NCBI GenBank assembly: GCA_020846875.1
Contig: JADLDB010000119.1
Coordinates: 1-61,220 of the forward strand
Source of the DNA: Myxococcales bacterium
GTDB lineage: Bacteria > Myxococcota > Myxococcia > Myxococcales > Myxococcaceae
Reading direction: 5' to 3'
Length of the DNA stretch: 61,220 bases
The translations under genes were made by a program, and so were the position numbers. Positions 9,227 to 17,577 of this stretch are shown here, piece by piece (the first letter of the stretch is position 1; each line of letters begins with the position of its first letter). The notes under the pieces were generated by a model, which did not search any database, had not been told where the DNA came from, and saw only the letters and a program-made list of their open reading frames with translations.

Positions 9227-9583
9227 ATGTCCAGGAACGATCCCCGCCTCAACCGCAAGGAGCGCATCCGCCGGAAGCTGTCCGGCACCTCGGAGCGCCC
9301 GCGCCTCACCGTCTACAAGTCGCTCAAGCACCTGGTCGCCCAGGTGGTGGACGACTCCACCGGTCGCACCCTCGCCCACGCCTCCACGCTCTCCAAGGAG
9401 CTCAAGGGCAAGCTGGACGAGGGCGACAAGAAGTTCGCCGCCAAGCAGGTCGGCCTGCTGGTCGCCGAGAAGTGCAAGGCGGCGAAGATCGACAAGGTCG
9501 TGTTCGACCGCAACGGCTTCCCCTACCACGGGCGCGTCGCCGCGATCGCCGATGGCGCGCGCGAGGGCGGCCTGCAGTTCTAA
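9227..9583 (+). CDS. rplR: 50S ribosomal protein L18
   Basis: 118 residues, usual length. It begins with a basic segment (NRKERIRRKL) and carries RPRLTVYKSLKHLVAQVVDD and the C-terminal FDRNGFPYHGRVAAIADGAR. L18 binds 5S rRNA together with L5. It has a very strong Shine-Dalgarno (AAGGAAAGGA) and is followed by rpsE after 12 bases. Confidence 0.97.
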   Translation: MSRNDPRLNRKERIRRKLSGTSERPRLTVYKSLKHLVAQVVDDSTGRTLAHASTLSKELKGKLDEGDKKFAAKQVGLLVAEKCKAAKIDKVVFDRNGFPYHGRVAAIADGAREGGLQF

Positions 9584-9595
9584 GGACAAACACTC

Positions 9596-10114
9596 ATGAG
9601 CACGAACCCGATCAATCCGAACGACCTGGATCTCCAGGATCACGTGGTGAGCATCAACCGCGTGGCCAAGGTGGTGAAGGGTGGCCGCCGCTTCAGCTTC
9701 GCCGCGCTCGTCGTGGTGGGGGACGGCAACGGCCACGTGGGCGTGGGCCTGGGCAAGGCCAACGAGGTGCCCGAGGCCATCCGCAAGGGCGGCGAGAACG
9801 CCAAGAAGAACCTGTTCCGCGTGCCGCTGATGGGCAACACCATTCCCCACGAGGCGCTGGGGCACTTCGGCGCCGGCAGGGTCTTCCTGCGGCCGGCCCT
9901 CGAGGGCACGGGTGTGATCGCCGGCGGCGCGGTGCGGGCGGTGCTGGAGGCCGCGGGGATCCGCAACATCCTCACCAAGAGCCAGGGCAGCCGGAACCCG
10001 CACAACGTGCTGAAGGCGGTGGTGGACGGGCTCAAGCAGATGCGCTCCCCCGAGCAGGTGTCGCGCCTGCGCGGCAAGGAAATCACCTTCGGTCGCAAGA
10101 AGGCGGAGGCCTGA
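9596..10114 (+). CDS. rpsE: 30S ribosomal protein S5
   Basis: 172 residues. The double-stranded-RNA-binding N-domain ([19 protein letters not shown]) is followed by the conserved [17 protein letters not shown] and by the C-terminal [16 protein letters not shown]5 helps form the mRNA entry channel and contributes to decoding fidelity. Normal position between rplR and rpmD. Confidence 0.97.
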   Translation: MSTNPINPNDLDLQDHVVSINRVAKVVKGGRRFSFAALVVVGDGNGHVGVGLGKANEVPEAIRKGGENAKKNLFRVPLMGNTIPHEALGHFGAGRVFLRPALEGTGVIAGGAVRAVLEAAGIRNILTKSQGSRNPHNVLKAVVDGLKQMRSPEQVSRLRGKEITFGRKKAEA

Positions 10115-10120
10115 GAAGCC

Positions 10121-10387
10121 ATGGGCATCAAGATCACGCTGGTGAAGAGCCCGTCGAGCGCGTCAGAGCGCCAGGTGGCCACGGTGAAGGGGCTGGGTGT
10201 GTGGAAGATGAACTCCACGCGGCTGCTCAAGGACACCCCGGCCATCCGCGGGATGATCAACAAGGTGCAGCACCTGCTTGCGGTCGAGACGGTGAAGGAC
10301 GAGCCGAAGCCCCGCACCCGTCAGAAGCCGCGGAAGATTCGCGTGCGTGACGCCGCCCGCGCGAAGGCCGCGCAGGCCGCGAAGTAA
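10121..10387 (+). CDS. rpmD: 50S ribosomal protein L30 with C-terminal extension
   Basis: 88 residues; the usual L30 has about 60. The core is the N-terminal part, with ITLVKSPS and the helix [13 protein letters not shown] followed by [10 protein letters not shown]. The last 25-30 residues are a basic, Pro/Arg/Ala-rich tail. It starts six bases after rpsE. Confidence 0.94.
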   Translation: MGIKITLVKSPSSASERQVATVKGLGVWKMNSTRLLKDTPAIRGMINKVQHLLAVETVKDEPKPRTRQKPRKIRVRDAARAKAAQAAK

Positions 10388-10405
10388 AGTGAGAGGAAGA
10401 CGACC

Positions 10406-10924
10406 ATGACTACGCTGCACACGCTGAAGGCGCCGCGCAACTCCAACCACCGCAAGAAGCGGGTGGGGCGCGGGCAGGGCTCGGGCCTGGGCAAGACAGC
10501 CGGCCGCGGCGGCAAGGGCCAGAAGGCCCGCTCCGGCAACATGCGCTTCGAAGGCTTCGAGGGCGGCCAGTCGCCCCTGCAGCGCCGGCTGCCGAAGTTC
10601 GGCTTCAACAGCCCCAACCGGATCAACCTGGCGGTGGTGAACCTGAACGACCTGGAGAAGTTCTTCAAGGACGGCGCCACGGTGGACGAGAAGGCGCTGC
10701 GCCAGGTGGGCCTGGTGAAGGGCCCGTGGGACGGGGTGAAGGTCCTGGGCGACGGCAAGCTGAGCCGGAAGCTCACGGTGAAGGTGACGAAGGCCTCGGG
10801 CACGGCCCGCGAGGCGATCACCGGCGTGGGAGGCTCGCTGGAAGAGATCCCGCTCATGGTCCACAAGCCCGAGGCGGCCGCGAAGGCCCACTCCGGCAAG
10901 GGCGTGCCCGCTCCGAAGGCCTGA
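10406..10924 (+). CDS. rplO: 50S ribosomal protein L15
   Basis: 172 residues. The Gly/Arg/Lys-rich N-terminal arm (RVGRGQGSGLGKTAGRGGKG) penetrates the 50S core, and the C-terminal globular part includes VTKASGTAREAI. The family usually ends near residue 150; the last 15 or so residues are an Ala/Lys-rich tail. It precedes the 118-base structured leader of secY. Confidence 0.96.
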   Translation: MTTLHTLKAPRNSNHRKKRVGRGQGSGLGKTAGRGGKGQKARSGNMRFEGFEGGQSPLQRRLPKFGFNSPNRINLAVVNLNDLEKFFKDGATVDEKALRQVGLVKGPWDGVKVLGDGKLSRKLTVKVTKASGTAREAITGVGGSLEEIPLMVHKPEAAAKAHSGKGVPAPKA

Positions 10925-10963
10925 GCTCCCGTGAAGAGGCCCTGTCGAATCGGGTAGTGTGCC

Positions 10964-11035
10964 GCGCCTCTCGAGCCGGGTAACGGGTCGAGGGGCGCAG
11001 TCGTTTGAAGGATCCAGCAACACCTCTCGAGAGGA
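10964..11035 (+). promoter_or_regulatory. Structured secY leader with alternative pairings that include the Shine-Dalgarno
   Basis: An 11-bp stem with one G-U pair joins 10964-10974 to 10988-10998 over a 13-base loop. Further down, CCTCTCGAGAGG at 11023-11034 is a perfect 12-base palindrome that contains the secY Shine-Dalgarno (GAGAGGA). The CCTCTCGA of the first stem (10967-10974) is also exactly complementary to TCGAGAGG at 11027-11034. Upstream hairpin and Shine-Dalgarno sequestration therefore exclude each other. This layout is typical of cis-regulated translation or attenuation. No ligand or protein partner can be named. Confidence 0.5.
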
Positions 11036-11042
11036 CGCCACC

Positions 11043-12407
11043 TTGGCCCTGTCTGCGATCACCAACATCTTCCGTGTCGCCGAGCTGCGAGCGCGGCTGA
11101 CGTACACCATCCTGCTGCTGGCGGTGTACCGGCTGGGCATCTTCATCAACACGCCCGGGGTGGACCGCGCGGCGATGAACGCCTTCATGGAGTCGCAGCG
11201 GAAGCAGGGCGGCCTGCTCAACCTCTTCAACCTGTTCTCCGGCGGCGCGCTCGATCAGATGTCGATCTTCGGGCTGGGGATCATGCCGTACGTGTCCGCC
11301 AGCATCATCATGCAGCTGTTGGCGGTGGTGGTGCCGACCTTCGAGCGGTTGCAGAAGGAAGGCGCGGCCGGCCGGCAGAAGATCAACCAGTACACGCGCT
11401 ACGGGACGATCCTCCTGTCGCTCGTCCAGGGGGTGGGCATCGCGCGCTTCCTGTACTCGCTGGGCCGCAGCCAGGGGGCGAACCAGCAGAGCGGGATCGA
11501 TCAGGTGGTGGTGCCCGACTCGGTGAACACCATGTGGTTCACCTTCATGACGGTGGTGACGCTCACCGCAGGGACGGCGTTCATCATGTGGCTGGGCGAG
11601 CGGATCACCGAGAACGGGATCGGCAACGGCATCTCTCTGTTGATCTTCGCGGGCATCGTGGCGGGGATTCCGCCGTCGGCGCAGAAGCTGGTGGTGGCGG
11701 TGCAGGCCGAGGCGCTCAACGCCGGCGCGGCCGTGGGCCTCATCGCCTTCATGCTCGTGATCATCGCGGTGGTGGTCTACGTGGAGCGGGGCATGCGACG
11801 GATCCCCGTGCAGTACGCGAAGCGGATGGCCGGCCGGCAGATGTTCGCGGGTCAGGCGACGTACTTCCCGCTCAAGGTGAACGCGTCGGGGGTGATCCCC
11901 CCCATCTTCGCGGGCGCGCTCCTGTCCTTCCCCACCACCCTGGCGCAGTGGGTCCCCGGGATGAACGGCATTCAGCGGGCGATCCAGTCCAGCACCTGGG
12001 TGTACAACGGGCTGTTCGTCGCGCTGATCGTCTTCTTCGCCTTCTTCTACACGTCGCTCACCTTCCGGGCCGACGACGTGGCCGACAACATCAAGAAGCA
12101 GGGCGGCTACATCCCCGGGATCCGCCCGGGCCGGCAGACGGCCGACTTCATCGAGCGGGTGCTGAACCGGCTCACCTTCGGTGGCTCCATCTACCTGGCC
12201 GCGGTGTGCGTGATCCCCTCGGTGATCAGCGGGGTGCTGGGGGTGCCGTTCTACTTCGGCGGCACCGCGCTGTTGATCGTCGTGGGCGTGGCCCTGGACA
12301 CGGTGAACCAGATCGAGCAGCACCTGATCACCCGCAACTACGAAGGCTTCGCCGGTCCTCGGGGGCCGAGGATCCGCGGACGGGTGCGCGGCAGCATGGC
12401 GGCCTGA
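11043..12407 (+). CDS. secY: Protein translocase subunit SecY, TTG start
   Basis: 454 residues from the TTG at 11043, preceded by GAGAGGA. This start gives the usual N-terminus (ALSAITNIFRVAELRARLTYT); in-frame codons further upstream fall in the structured leader. SecY is the ten-helix channel of the Sec translocon in the inner membrane. Visible marks are the plug-proximal NLFNLFSGGALDQMSIFGLGIMPY region (split here over TM2), the QGxG-type helix (LVQGVGIARFL) and the C-terminal YEGFAGPRGPRIRGR tail that contacts SecA and ribosome. Confidence 0.96.
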   Translation: MALSAITNIFRVAELRARLTYTILLLAVYRLGIFINTPGVDRAAMNAFMESQRKQGGLLNLFNLFSGGALDQMSIFGLGIMPYVSASIIMQLLAVVVPTFERLQKEGAAGRQKINQYTRYGTILLSLVQGVGIARFLYSLGRSQGANQQSGIDQVVVPDSVNTMWFTFMTVVTLTAGTAFIMWLGERITENGIGNGISLLIFAGIVAGIPPSAQKLVVAVQAEALNAGAAVGLIAFMLVIIAVVVYVERGMRRIPVQYAKRMAGRQMFAGQATYFPLKVNASGVIPPIFAGALLSFPTTLAQWVPGMNGIQRAIQSSTWVYNGLFVALIVFFAFFYTSLTFRADDVADNIKKQGGYIPGIRPGRQTADFIERVLNRLTFGGSIYLAAVCVIPSVISGVLGVPFYFGGTALLIVVGVALDTVNQIEQHLITRNYEGFAGPRGPRIRGRVRGSMAA

Positions 12408-12433
12408 GGCCGGAAGCGACGGGGAGGACTCAC

Positions 12434-12985
12434 GTGGACCTCGTGTTCTTTGGACCGCCGGGAGCAGGCAAGGGCACCCAGGCGCAGAAGATCATCAGCG
12501 AGTACGGCATCCCGCAGATCTCCACCGGAGAGATCCTGCGCGCCGCCGTCGCCAACCAGACGCCCCTGGGGCAGCAGGCCGGCCCGCTGATGGCGGCTGG
12601 CAAGCTGGTGCCCGACGAGCTGGTGATCGGGATCGTCGCGGAGCGGCTCAAGGAGCAGGACTGCGTCAAGGGCTTCCTCCTCGACGGCTTCCCCCGCACC
12701 ATCCCGCAGGCCGAGGCGCTGGAGGCCGTGCTGAAGAAGCTGGGCCGGAAGATCGAGCACGTGGTGTCGCTCGAGGTGTCCGACCAGGTGATCCACGAGC
12801 GGATGAAGGGCCGCGGTCGGGCCGACGACAGCCCCCAGACCGTCCAGAAGCGCCTCGACGAGTTCCGCCGCCTCACCGAGCCGCTCAAGGCGCACTACCA
12901 GAAGCAAGGCCTGCTGCGGCCCATCAACGGGGTGGGCTCGGTAGACGAGATCGCGACCGCCATCAAGCGCGCGATCTCTGGTTGA
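12434..12985 (+). CDS. adk: Adenylate kinase, short-LID form
   Basis: 183 residues from the GTG at 12434, ten or so bases after GGGGAGGA. It interconverts ATP and AMP with two ADP. The P-loop GPPGAGKGT (residues 7-15), the AMP-site STGEILRA and the LLDGFPRT motif are all present. The LID is short: GRGRADDSPQTVQKRL follows directly, with no 30-residue insert and no zinc Cys. Short-LID enzymes are typical of about 190-residue adenylate kinases, against 214 in the Escherichia coli form. map, which often follows adk, is absent here. Confidence 0.93.
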   Translation: MDLVFFGPPGAGKGTQAQKIISEYGIPQISTGEILRAAVANQTPLGQQAGPLMAAGKLVPDELVIGIVAERLKEQDCVKGFLLDGFPRTIPQAEALEAVLKKLGRKIEHVVSLEVSDQVIHERMKGRGRADDSPQTVQKRLDEFRRLTEPLKAHYQKQGLLRPINGVGSVDEIATAIKRAISG

Positions 12986-13115
12986 AGTGACGGTCGAACC
13001 GGCTGAATTTGCAGGCGCCTGACGGTGGCTTGCAATCGGTGAGCGGAGGTGGTACCAGCCGCCGCTCCCCGGCCCCCGCTGGCCTGTGTTTTGTCGTGGT
13101 TTCGAGAGGTTCTAT

Positions 13116-13334
13116 TTGGCGAAGGAAGACGCGATCGAGGTGGAAGGCACGGTGAAGGAGCCGCTGCCCAACGCCATGTTCCGGGTGACGTTGGAGAACG
13201 GGCACGAGGTGCTCGCGCACATTTCCGGGAAGATGCGCATGCACTTCATCCGCATCCTCCCGGGCGACAAGGTGAAGGTGGAGTTGTCGCCCTACGACTT
13301 GACCCGCGGCCGCATCACCTACCGCGCGAAGTGA
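13116..13334 (+). CDS. infA: Translation initiation factor IF-1, TTG start
   Basis: 72 residues from the TTG at 13116, preceded by GAGAGG; this gives the canonical [12 protein letters not shown] start. An upstream in-frame ATG would add ten residues with no match to the family. The OB-fold blocks [20 protein letters not shown] and [17 protein letters not shown] are nearly invariant. IF-1 occupies the 30S A site during initiation. The 130-base gap upstream, after adk, may hold a secondary promoter but nothing clear is visible. Confidence 0.95.
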   Translation: MAKEDAIEVEGTVKEPLPNAMFRVTLENGHEVLAHISGKMRMHFIRILPGDKVKVELSPYDLTRGRITYRAK

Positions 13335-13377
13335 GTTTCACGGCTTCGAGGAAGACAGGAAGGAACGGTTTCACGTC

Positions 13378-13494
13378 ATGAAGGTTCGGCCGTCGGTGAA
13401 GAAGATTTGTGAGAAGTGCAAGGTGATCCGCCGCAAGGGCACCATCCGGGTGATCTGCCCGGCCAACCCCCGGCACAAGCAGCGCCAGGCCTGA
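13378..13494 (+). CDS. rpmJ: 50S ribosomal protein L36
   Basis: A 38-residue gene that is easily missed. It reads [19 protein letters not shown], then a strand, then [14 protein letters not shown]. The zinc ligands Cys11, Cys14, Cys27 and His33 mark this as the zinc-binding C+ type. AGGAA lies about ten bases before the ATG. It sits between infA and rpsM, the normal place. Confidence 0.96.
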   Translation: MKVRPSVKKICEKCKVIRRKGTIRVICPANPRHKQRQA

Positions 13495-13541
13495 GCGGGC
13501 TTCAGGTCCAGATCAAGTCCCCGAGAGGAAACGGAAACACC

Positions 13542-13940
13542 ATGGCTCGTATCTCAGGCGTCGACCTTCCCACGCAGAAGCGGGTGGTCATCTCCCTCCA
13601 GTACATCTACGGCATCGGCCCCAGGACGGCGCACGACATCTGCGCGGCGGCGGGCGTCGAGCTGACCACCCGCACCAAGGATCTGACCGAGGAGCAGACC
13701 CGGAAGATCCGCGAGACGATCGAGGGCAACTACAAGGTCGAGGGCGACCTGCGCCGCGAAGTGACCATGAACATCAAGCGCCTGATGGACCTGGGCTGCT
13801 TCCGTGGTCTGCGGCACCGCAAAGGCTTGCCCGTGCGCGGCCAGCGAACCCACACCAACGCGCGCACCCGCAAGGGTCCCAAGCGCGGCGTCGCGGCGGT
13901 CCGGGTGGCCAAGCCGGCGGCCGCGGCTCCTCCCAAGTGA
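13542..13940 (+). CDS. rpsM: 30S ribosomal protein S13
   Basis: 132 residues from the ATG at 13542 (GAGAGGAAA upstream), giving the standard [14 protein letters not shown] start. The helix-two-turn-helix [10 protein letters not shown] and the C-terminal [21 protein letters not shown] are diagnostic. S13 contacts the P-site tRNA and the 50S (bridge B1). The last ten or so residues are an Ala/Pro-rich extension beyond the usual end. Confidence 0.96.
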   Translation: MARISGVDLPTQKRVVISLQYIYGIGPRTAHDICAAAGVELTTRTKDLTEEQTRKIRETIEGNYKVEGDLRREVTMNIKRLMDLGCFRGLRHRKGLPVRGQRTHTNARTRKGPKRGVAAVRVAKPAAAAPPK

Positions 13941-14002
13941 TGTGAACAACCCACGCCCCGCAAGGCACCGCGGGCCAGACCACCTACCAGGCGAGAGACT
14001 CA

Positions 14003-14452
14003 ATGGCTGACGAGACGACGACGAACACCGAAGCTGCGGCGGCGCCCGCGGCGGGCGCGCCCGAGACGGCCGCCGAGCGCAAGGCGAAGAAGAAGGGGAA
14101 GAAGAACATCCTCAACGGGATCGTTCACATTCAGTCCACCTTCAACAACACGATGATCACCTTCACCGACGTCTCGGGGAACGTGATCAGCTGGTCCACT
14201 GCCGGCGCGCGTGGCTTCAAGGGATCGCGCAAGTCGACGCCGTTCGCCGCGCAGGTGGCGGCCGGTGACGCCGCGGCCAAGGCCATGGAGCACGGCCTGA
14301 AGAACGTGCAGGTGCTGGTGAAGGGCCCGGGCGCCGGGCGTGAGTCCGCGCTGCGCGCGATCGCCGCCGCGGGGCTCAAGATCTCCCTCATCCGCGACGT
14401 GACCCCCATCCCCCACAACGGCTGCCGTCAGCCCAAGCGCCGTCGCGTCTGA
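14003..14452 (+). CDS. rpsK: 30S ribosomal protein S11 with N-terminal Ala-rich extension
   Basis: 149 residues; typical S11 has about 129. The core begins at [18 protein letters not shown] and ends with the usual [18 protein letters not shown], whose Asn-Gly is the site of isoaspartate formation described for S11. The first 20-25 residues (Thr/Ala/Glu-rich) are additional. S11 lies in the 30S platform. Confidence 0.96.
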   Translation: MADETTTNTEAAAAPAAGAPETAAERKAKKKGKKNILNGIVHIQSTFNNTMITFTDVSGNVISWSTAGARGFKGSRKSTPFAAQVAAGDAAAKAMEHGLKNVQVLVKGPGAGRESALRAIAAAGLKISLIRDVTPIPHNGCRQPKRRRV

Positions 14453-14479
14453 CCTTCACCCTTTCGGAGAACACCTACC

Positions 14480-15106
14480 GTGGCCCGTTACACTGCCAGC
14501 GTCTGCCGGATCTGCCGGCGAGAGAATCTGAAGATGTACCTGAAGGGCGATCGGTGCCACACCGACAAGTGCGCGATCGAGCGCCGCCCGTACCCGCCTG
14601 GCCAGCACGGCCAGGGCCGGGTGAAGTTCTCCAACTACGGCGTGCAGCTGCGCGAGAAGCAGAAGGTCAAGCGCATGTACGGCCTGCTGGAGAAGCAGTT
14701 CCGCGGCTACTTCCACCGCGCGGCTTCGGCCAAGGGCAAGACGGGTGAGACGCTGCTGCAGTTGCTCGAGCTGCGCCTGGACAACGTCGTCTTCCGCATG
14801 GGCTTCGCCGACACCCGCGCCGAGGCGCGGCAGTTGGTGCGGCACGGCCACTTCACCGTCAACGGGAAGCGGGTGAACATCCCGTCTTTCTCGGTGAAGC
14901 CGGGCTCGGCCGTCGAGGTGCACGAGAAGTCCAAGAAGGTGCTGCGGATCCAGGAGGCGATCGAGACGGTCGACCGCCGTGGCGTTCCCCAGTGGCTCGA
15001 CGTGGACAAGAAGGGGCTCAAGGGTACGGTGAGGTCGGTCCCCAACCGTGAGGATCTGACCATGCCCATCCAGGAGCAGCTGATCGTCGAGCTCTACTCG
15101 AAGTGA
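14480..15106 (+). CDS. rpsD: 30S ribosomal protein S4, zinc-type, GTG start
   Basis: 208 residues from the GTG at 14480. Unlike Escherichia coli S4 it keeps the Cys cluster at the N-terminus ([15 protein letters not shown], then CHTDKC), the zinc-binding C+ form. The S4 RNA-binding domain lies near residues 98-160 ([20 protein letters not shown]). S4 nucleates 30S assembly and in Escherichia coli represses the alpha operon. A 126-base gap to rpoA follows. Confidence 0.96.
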   Translation: MARYTASVCRICRRENLKMYLKGDRCHTDKCAIERRPYPPGQHGQGRVKFSNYGVQLREKQKVKRMYGLLEKQFRGYFHRAASAKGKTGETLLQLLELRLDNVVFRMGFADTRAEARQLVRHGHFTVNGKRVNIPSFSVKPGSAVEVHEKSKKVLRIQEAIETVDRRGVPQWLDVDKKGLKGTVRSVPNREDLTMPIQEQLIVELYSK

Positions 15107-15232
15107 CCTGACTGTTTTGACGCGGGGGCGCGCTCGCGAGAGGGCCCCGGCGTACCCAGAAGAGATCCCCGGCCGTCCTCCTGCCTTTGTGGTGGGTACG
15201 TTGGTGGCGGCGGGTTTGCGAGGAAGAAGACC

Positions 15233-16282
15233 ATGGCTGAGACGGGTTTCACTGCGAAGAACTGGCGCGATCTGATCAAGCCCCGGAAGATCGACATCGA
15301 CGGGGAGTCCACCAGCACCTACGGCAAGTTCGTCGCCGAGCCGCTCGAGCGCGGCTTCGGCACCACGCTGGGCAACTCCCTGCGCCGGGTGCTCTTGTCG
15401 TCGCTGCAGGGCAGCGCGATCACCCAGGTGAAGATCGAGGGCAACGGCGGGCTCGTCGAGCACGAGTTCACGACCGTGCCCGAGGTGTCCGAGGACGTGA
15501 CGGACATCGTGCTGAACCTCAAGGAAGTGCGCCTGCGCATGCACACCAACGAGGTGAAGACGATCCGCATCGAGGCGGAAGGGCCCAAGGAGGTCAAGGC
15601 GGGCGACATCATCGCCGACGACCAGGTGGAGATCTTGAACCCCGGCCACCACCTCTGCACCATCGCCGAGGGCGGGAAGCTGCGGATGGAGATGACCTGC
15701 CGCCGCGGCCGTGGCTATGTGCCGGCGCAGAACAACAAGGCGGCGGGCGCGCCGATCGGCACCATCGCCATCGACTCGCTCTTCTCGCCGGTGGCCAAGG
15801 TGAACTACCAGGTCACCAACGCCCGCGTGGGCCAGCAGACGGACTACGACAAGCTGTCGCTCGAGGTGTGGACGGACGGCTCGGTGACCCCGCAGGACGC
15901 CGTGGCCTTCGCCGCGAAGATCATGAAGGAGCAGCTGACCGTCTTCATCAACTTCGAGGAGACCGAGGAGCCCACCGTGGTGGAGTCTCCGCGCGAGGAG
16001 ACCAAGCTGAACGAGAACCTGTTCCGCTCGGTGGACGAGCTGGAGCTGTCGGTGCGCTCGGCGAACTGCCTGCAGCAGGCCAACATTCGCACGATCGGGG
16101 ATCTGGTGCAGAAGACCGAGGCCGAGATGCTGAAGACCAAGAACTTCGGCCGTAAGTCGCTCAAGGAGATCAAGGAGATCCTCGCGGAGATGGGCCTGTC
16201 CCTGGGCATGAAGCTGGAGAACTGGCCGCCCAAGACGATGCCGGTGGCCGCCCCGATGGCCTCGGCGGCTCCGCGCGTCTGA
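15233..16282 (+). CDS. rpoA: DNA-directed RNA polymerase alpha subunit
   Basis: 349 residues. The N-terminal dimerisation domain carries [17 protein letters not shown], and the C-terminal domain near residues 260-330 has [15 protein letters not shown], including the Arg that contacts UP elements, then [13 protein letters not shown]. An Ala/Pro-rich tail of about 15 residues follows. Alpha scaffolds core assembly and receives many activators. The 126-base gap before it contains TTGACG at 15117-15122 but no convincing -10, so a separate promoter is not supported. Confidence 0.97.
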   Translation: MAETGFTAKNWRDLIKPRKIDIDGESTSTYGKFVAEPLERGFGTTLGNSLRRVLLSSLQGSAITQVKIEGNGGLVEHEFTTVPEVSEDVTDIVLNLKEVRLRMHTNEVKTIRIEAEGPKEVKAGDIIADDQVEILNPGHHLCTIAEGGKLRMEMTCRRGRGYVPAQNNKAAGAPIGTIAIDSLFSPVAKVNYQVTNARVGQQTDYDKLSLEVWTDGSVTPQDAVAFAAKIMKEQLTVFINFEETEEPTVVESPREETKLNENLFRSVDELELSVRSANCLQQANIRTIGDLVQKTEAEMLKTKNFGRKSLKEIKEILAEMGLSLGMKLENWPPKTMPVAAPMASAAPRV

Positions 16283-16325
16283 GAGTCACCTTCCCGGGGC
16301 GCATGGGGCGCTTCGGGGCAACCAA

Positions 16326-16341
16326 AACCGCCGACGCGGTT
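16326..16341 (+). promoter_or_regulatory. Small stem-loop between rpoA and rplQ
   Basis: AACCGC at 16326-16331 and GCGGTT at 16336-16341 form a perfect 6-bp stem capped by CGAC. It lies in the 106-base gap before rplQ. It could be a processing or pausing structure; no T-tract follows. Confidence 0.35.
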
Positions 16342-16388
16342 ACGTCCACCCGGTACCTCGCACGGCCGGCGTGGTTGGAGAAGCGAAG

Positions 16389-16790
16389 ATGAGGCACAAG
16401 GTCGGAAGCCGGAAGCTGCAGCGCACCACGTCCCATCGCCTGGCGATGCTGAGGAACATGGTCACCTCGCTGCTCGAGCACGAGAAGATCACCACCACCG
16501 TCCCCAAGGCCAAGGAGGCCCGGAAGATGGCGGAGAAGGTGATCACCCTGGGCAAGAAGGGCGGCGTTCACAACGTGCGTCAGGCGCAGCGGGTGGTGAA
16601 GGACCGCGAGGTGCTGCACAAGGTGTTCGGCGAGCTGAAGGATCGCTACGCCAAGCGCCCGGGCGGCTACACCCGGCTGATGCGGGCGGGCTTCCGGCGC
16701 GGTGACGCGGCAGAGATCGCCATCCTCGAGCTGGTGGACCGCCCCGAGGCGGACGCTGAGGGCGAGAAGGCCGAGAAGAAGGCCGAGTAG
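16389..16790 (+). CDS. rplQ: 50S ribosomal protein L17
   Basis: 133 residues from the ATG at 16389, which yields the family start [20 protein letters not shown] and follows GGAG. An in-frame GTG six codons upstream is not needed. The block [15 protein letters not shown] and the end [12 protein letters not shown] are typical. A short Glu/Lys-rich tail follows. L17 sits near the tunnel exit. It is the last gene of the supercluster. Confidence 0.96.
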   Translation: MRHKVGSRKLQRTTSHRLAMLRNMVTSLLEHEKITTTVPKAKEARKMAEKVITLGKKGGVHNVRQAQRVVKDREVLHKVFGELKDRYAKRPGGYTRLMRAGFRRGDAAEIAILELVDRPEADAEGEKAEKKAE

Positions 16791-16818
16791 TCCTTCCCGT
16801 CGCTGCTCGAAATCGCTG

Positions 16819-16850
16819 CGCCCCGGTTCGCGCCAGACGCGGCCGGGGCG
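16819..16850. terminator. Stem-loop ending the ribosomal cluster, between convergent genes
   Basis: CGCCCCGG at 16819-16826 pairs with CCGGGGCG at 16843-16850 over a loop that itself holds CGCG/CGCG. The hairpin lies 29 bases after the rplQ stop and 26 bases before the stop of the opposing gene. T-tracts are poor on both sides (TCGTCC one way), so it may act with Rho or as a bidirectional weak terminator. Confidence 0.5.
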
Positions 16851-16875
16851 TCGTCCTTCGGTGGCCGGGGGAAGG

Positions 16876-17541
16876 CTACCGCTGGATCTCACCGCCCTTG
16901 AGCAACACCACGGTCGCTTCGGGATCGCCCACCTGGACGGTGATGTCGGTGATCGCCAGGGTGCTGGGCGCGCGCTTGCCGTTGGCGTCGAAGAGGACCG
17001 CCGGGGACAGCGTGACATTGCCCCCGTTCGCCTCCATGGTGGCCATGGTACTGCGGTAGCCGCCGTTGACGACGATCTCCACGTTCTCCCAGGCGTCGGC
17101 GCTCTCGTTCTTCACCATGTAGACGGGCGGGCTGCCGTCGCCCACCACCAGCCGCGCTTCGATCTCGTTGCTGGGGCCGTCGTTGGTCGGGCAGGCCACG
17201 CCGAAGGCGCCCACCGTGAGGGCAAACCACAGCGTCAGCACCATCGCCTTGTACTTGAAGAACTTGTCCGAGGTGCGGAAGTCCTCGAGCACGTCGCCGA
17301 GGATCGACACCGAGTTGAGGATCGTGTCCGCCGCGCCTTCCTTGAGCTTCTCGCGGGCGGCCTTCTTCGGGGCCGGCGCCGCGGGCAGCGGTTGGGCCCG
17401 GGCCGCGCTGCGCACGCCCTGGAGGTTGGGGTTGCTGACCGACGGCGAGGAGCGCGCCGGCGGGTTGGACGGCGAGCGAACCGGGCGGGCCAGCTCGAGC
17501 TCGGGCTCCCGGATCGGCGGCTGCTTCGGATCGTCGCTCAC
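16876..17541 (-). CDS. Hypothetical single-pass membrane protein
   Basis: 221 residues with a GTG start. Layout: a Pro/Arg/Ser-rich disordered N-terminus (1-60), a basic Lys/Ala stretch, one transmembrane helix near residues 103-118 (AMVLTLWFALTVGAFGVA), then a beta-rich C-terminal domain of about 100 residues presumably outside the membrane. The C-domain has the alternating pattern of an Ig-like fold (PPVYMVKNESADAWENVEI). It is 36 bases downstream of the TPR lipoprotein gene on the same strand, so they may be co-transcribed. No known family is recognised. Confidence 0.6.
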   Translation of the reverse strand: MSDDPKQPPIREPELELARPVRSPSNPPARSSPSVSNPNLQGVRSAARAQPLPAAPAPKKAAREKLKEGAADTILNSVSILGDVLEDFRTSDKFFKYKAMVLTLWFALTVGAFGVACPTNDGPSNEIEARLVVGDGSPPVYMVKNESADAWENVEIVVNGGYRSTMATMEANGGNVTLSPAVLFDANGKRAPSTLAITDITVQVGDPEATVVLLKGGEIQR

Positions 17542-17577
17542 GGTCCGGGCATTGTAGCCACGACGCGGCGGCGCCGA

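Noticed and set aside
7373-10003. Very long open frame on the minus strand opposite rplE-rpsE (876 codons)
   Set aside because: It mirrors the codon periodicity of well-known ribosomal genes, has no domain-like sequence and is a GC-rich antisense shadow.
15121-15160. Third copy of the REP-like repeat before rpoA
   Set aside because: Only a short GAGAGGGCC match; the rest does not align with the two coding copies.
15107-15232. Separate promoter for rpoA (TTGACG at 15117)
   Set aside because: No acceptable -10 box at 16-18 bases; the downstream sequence is GC-only.
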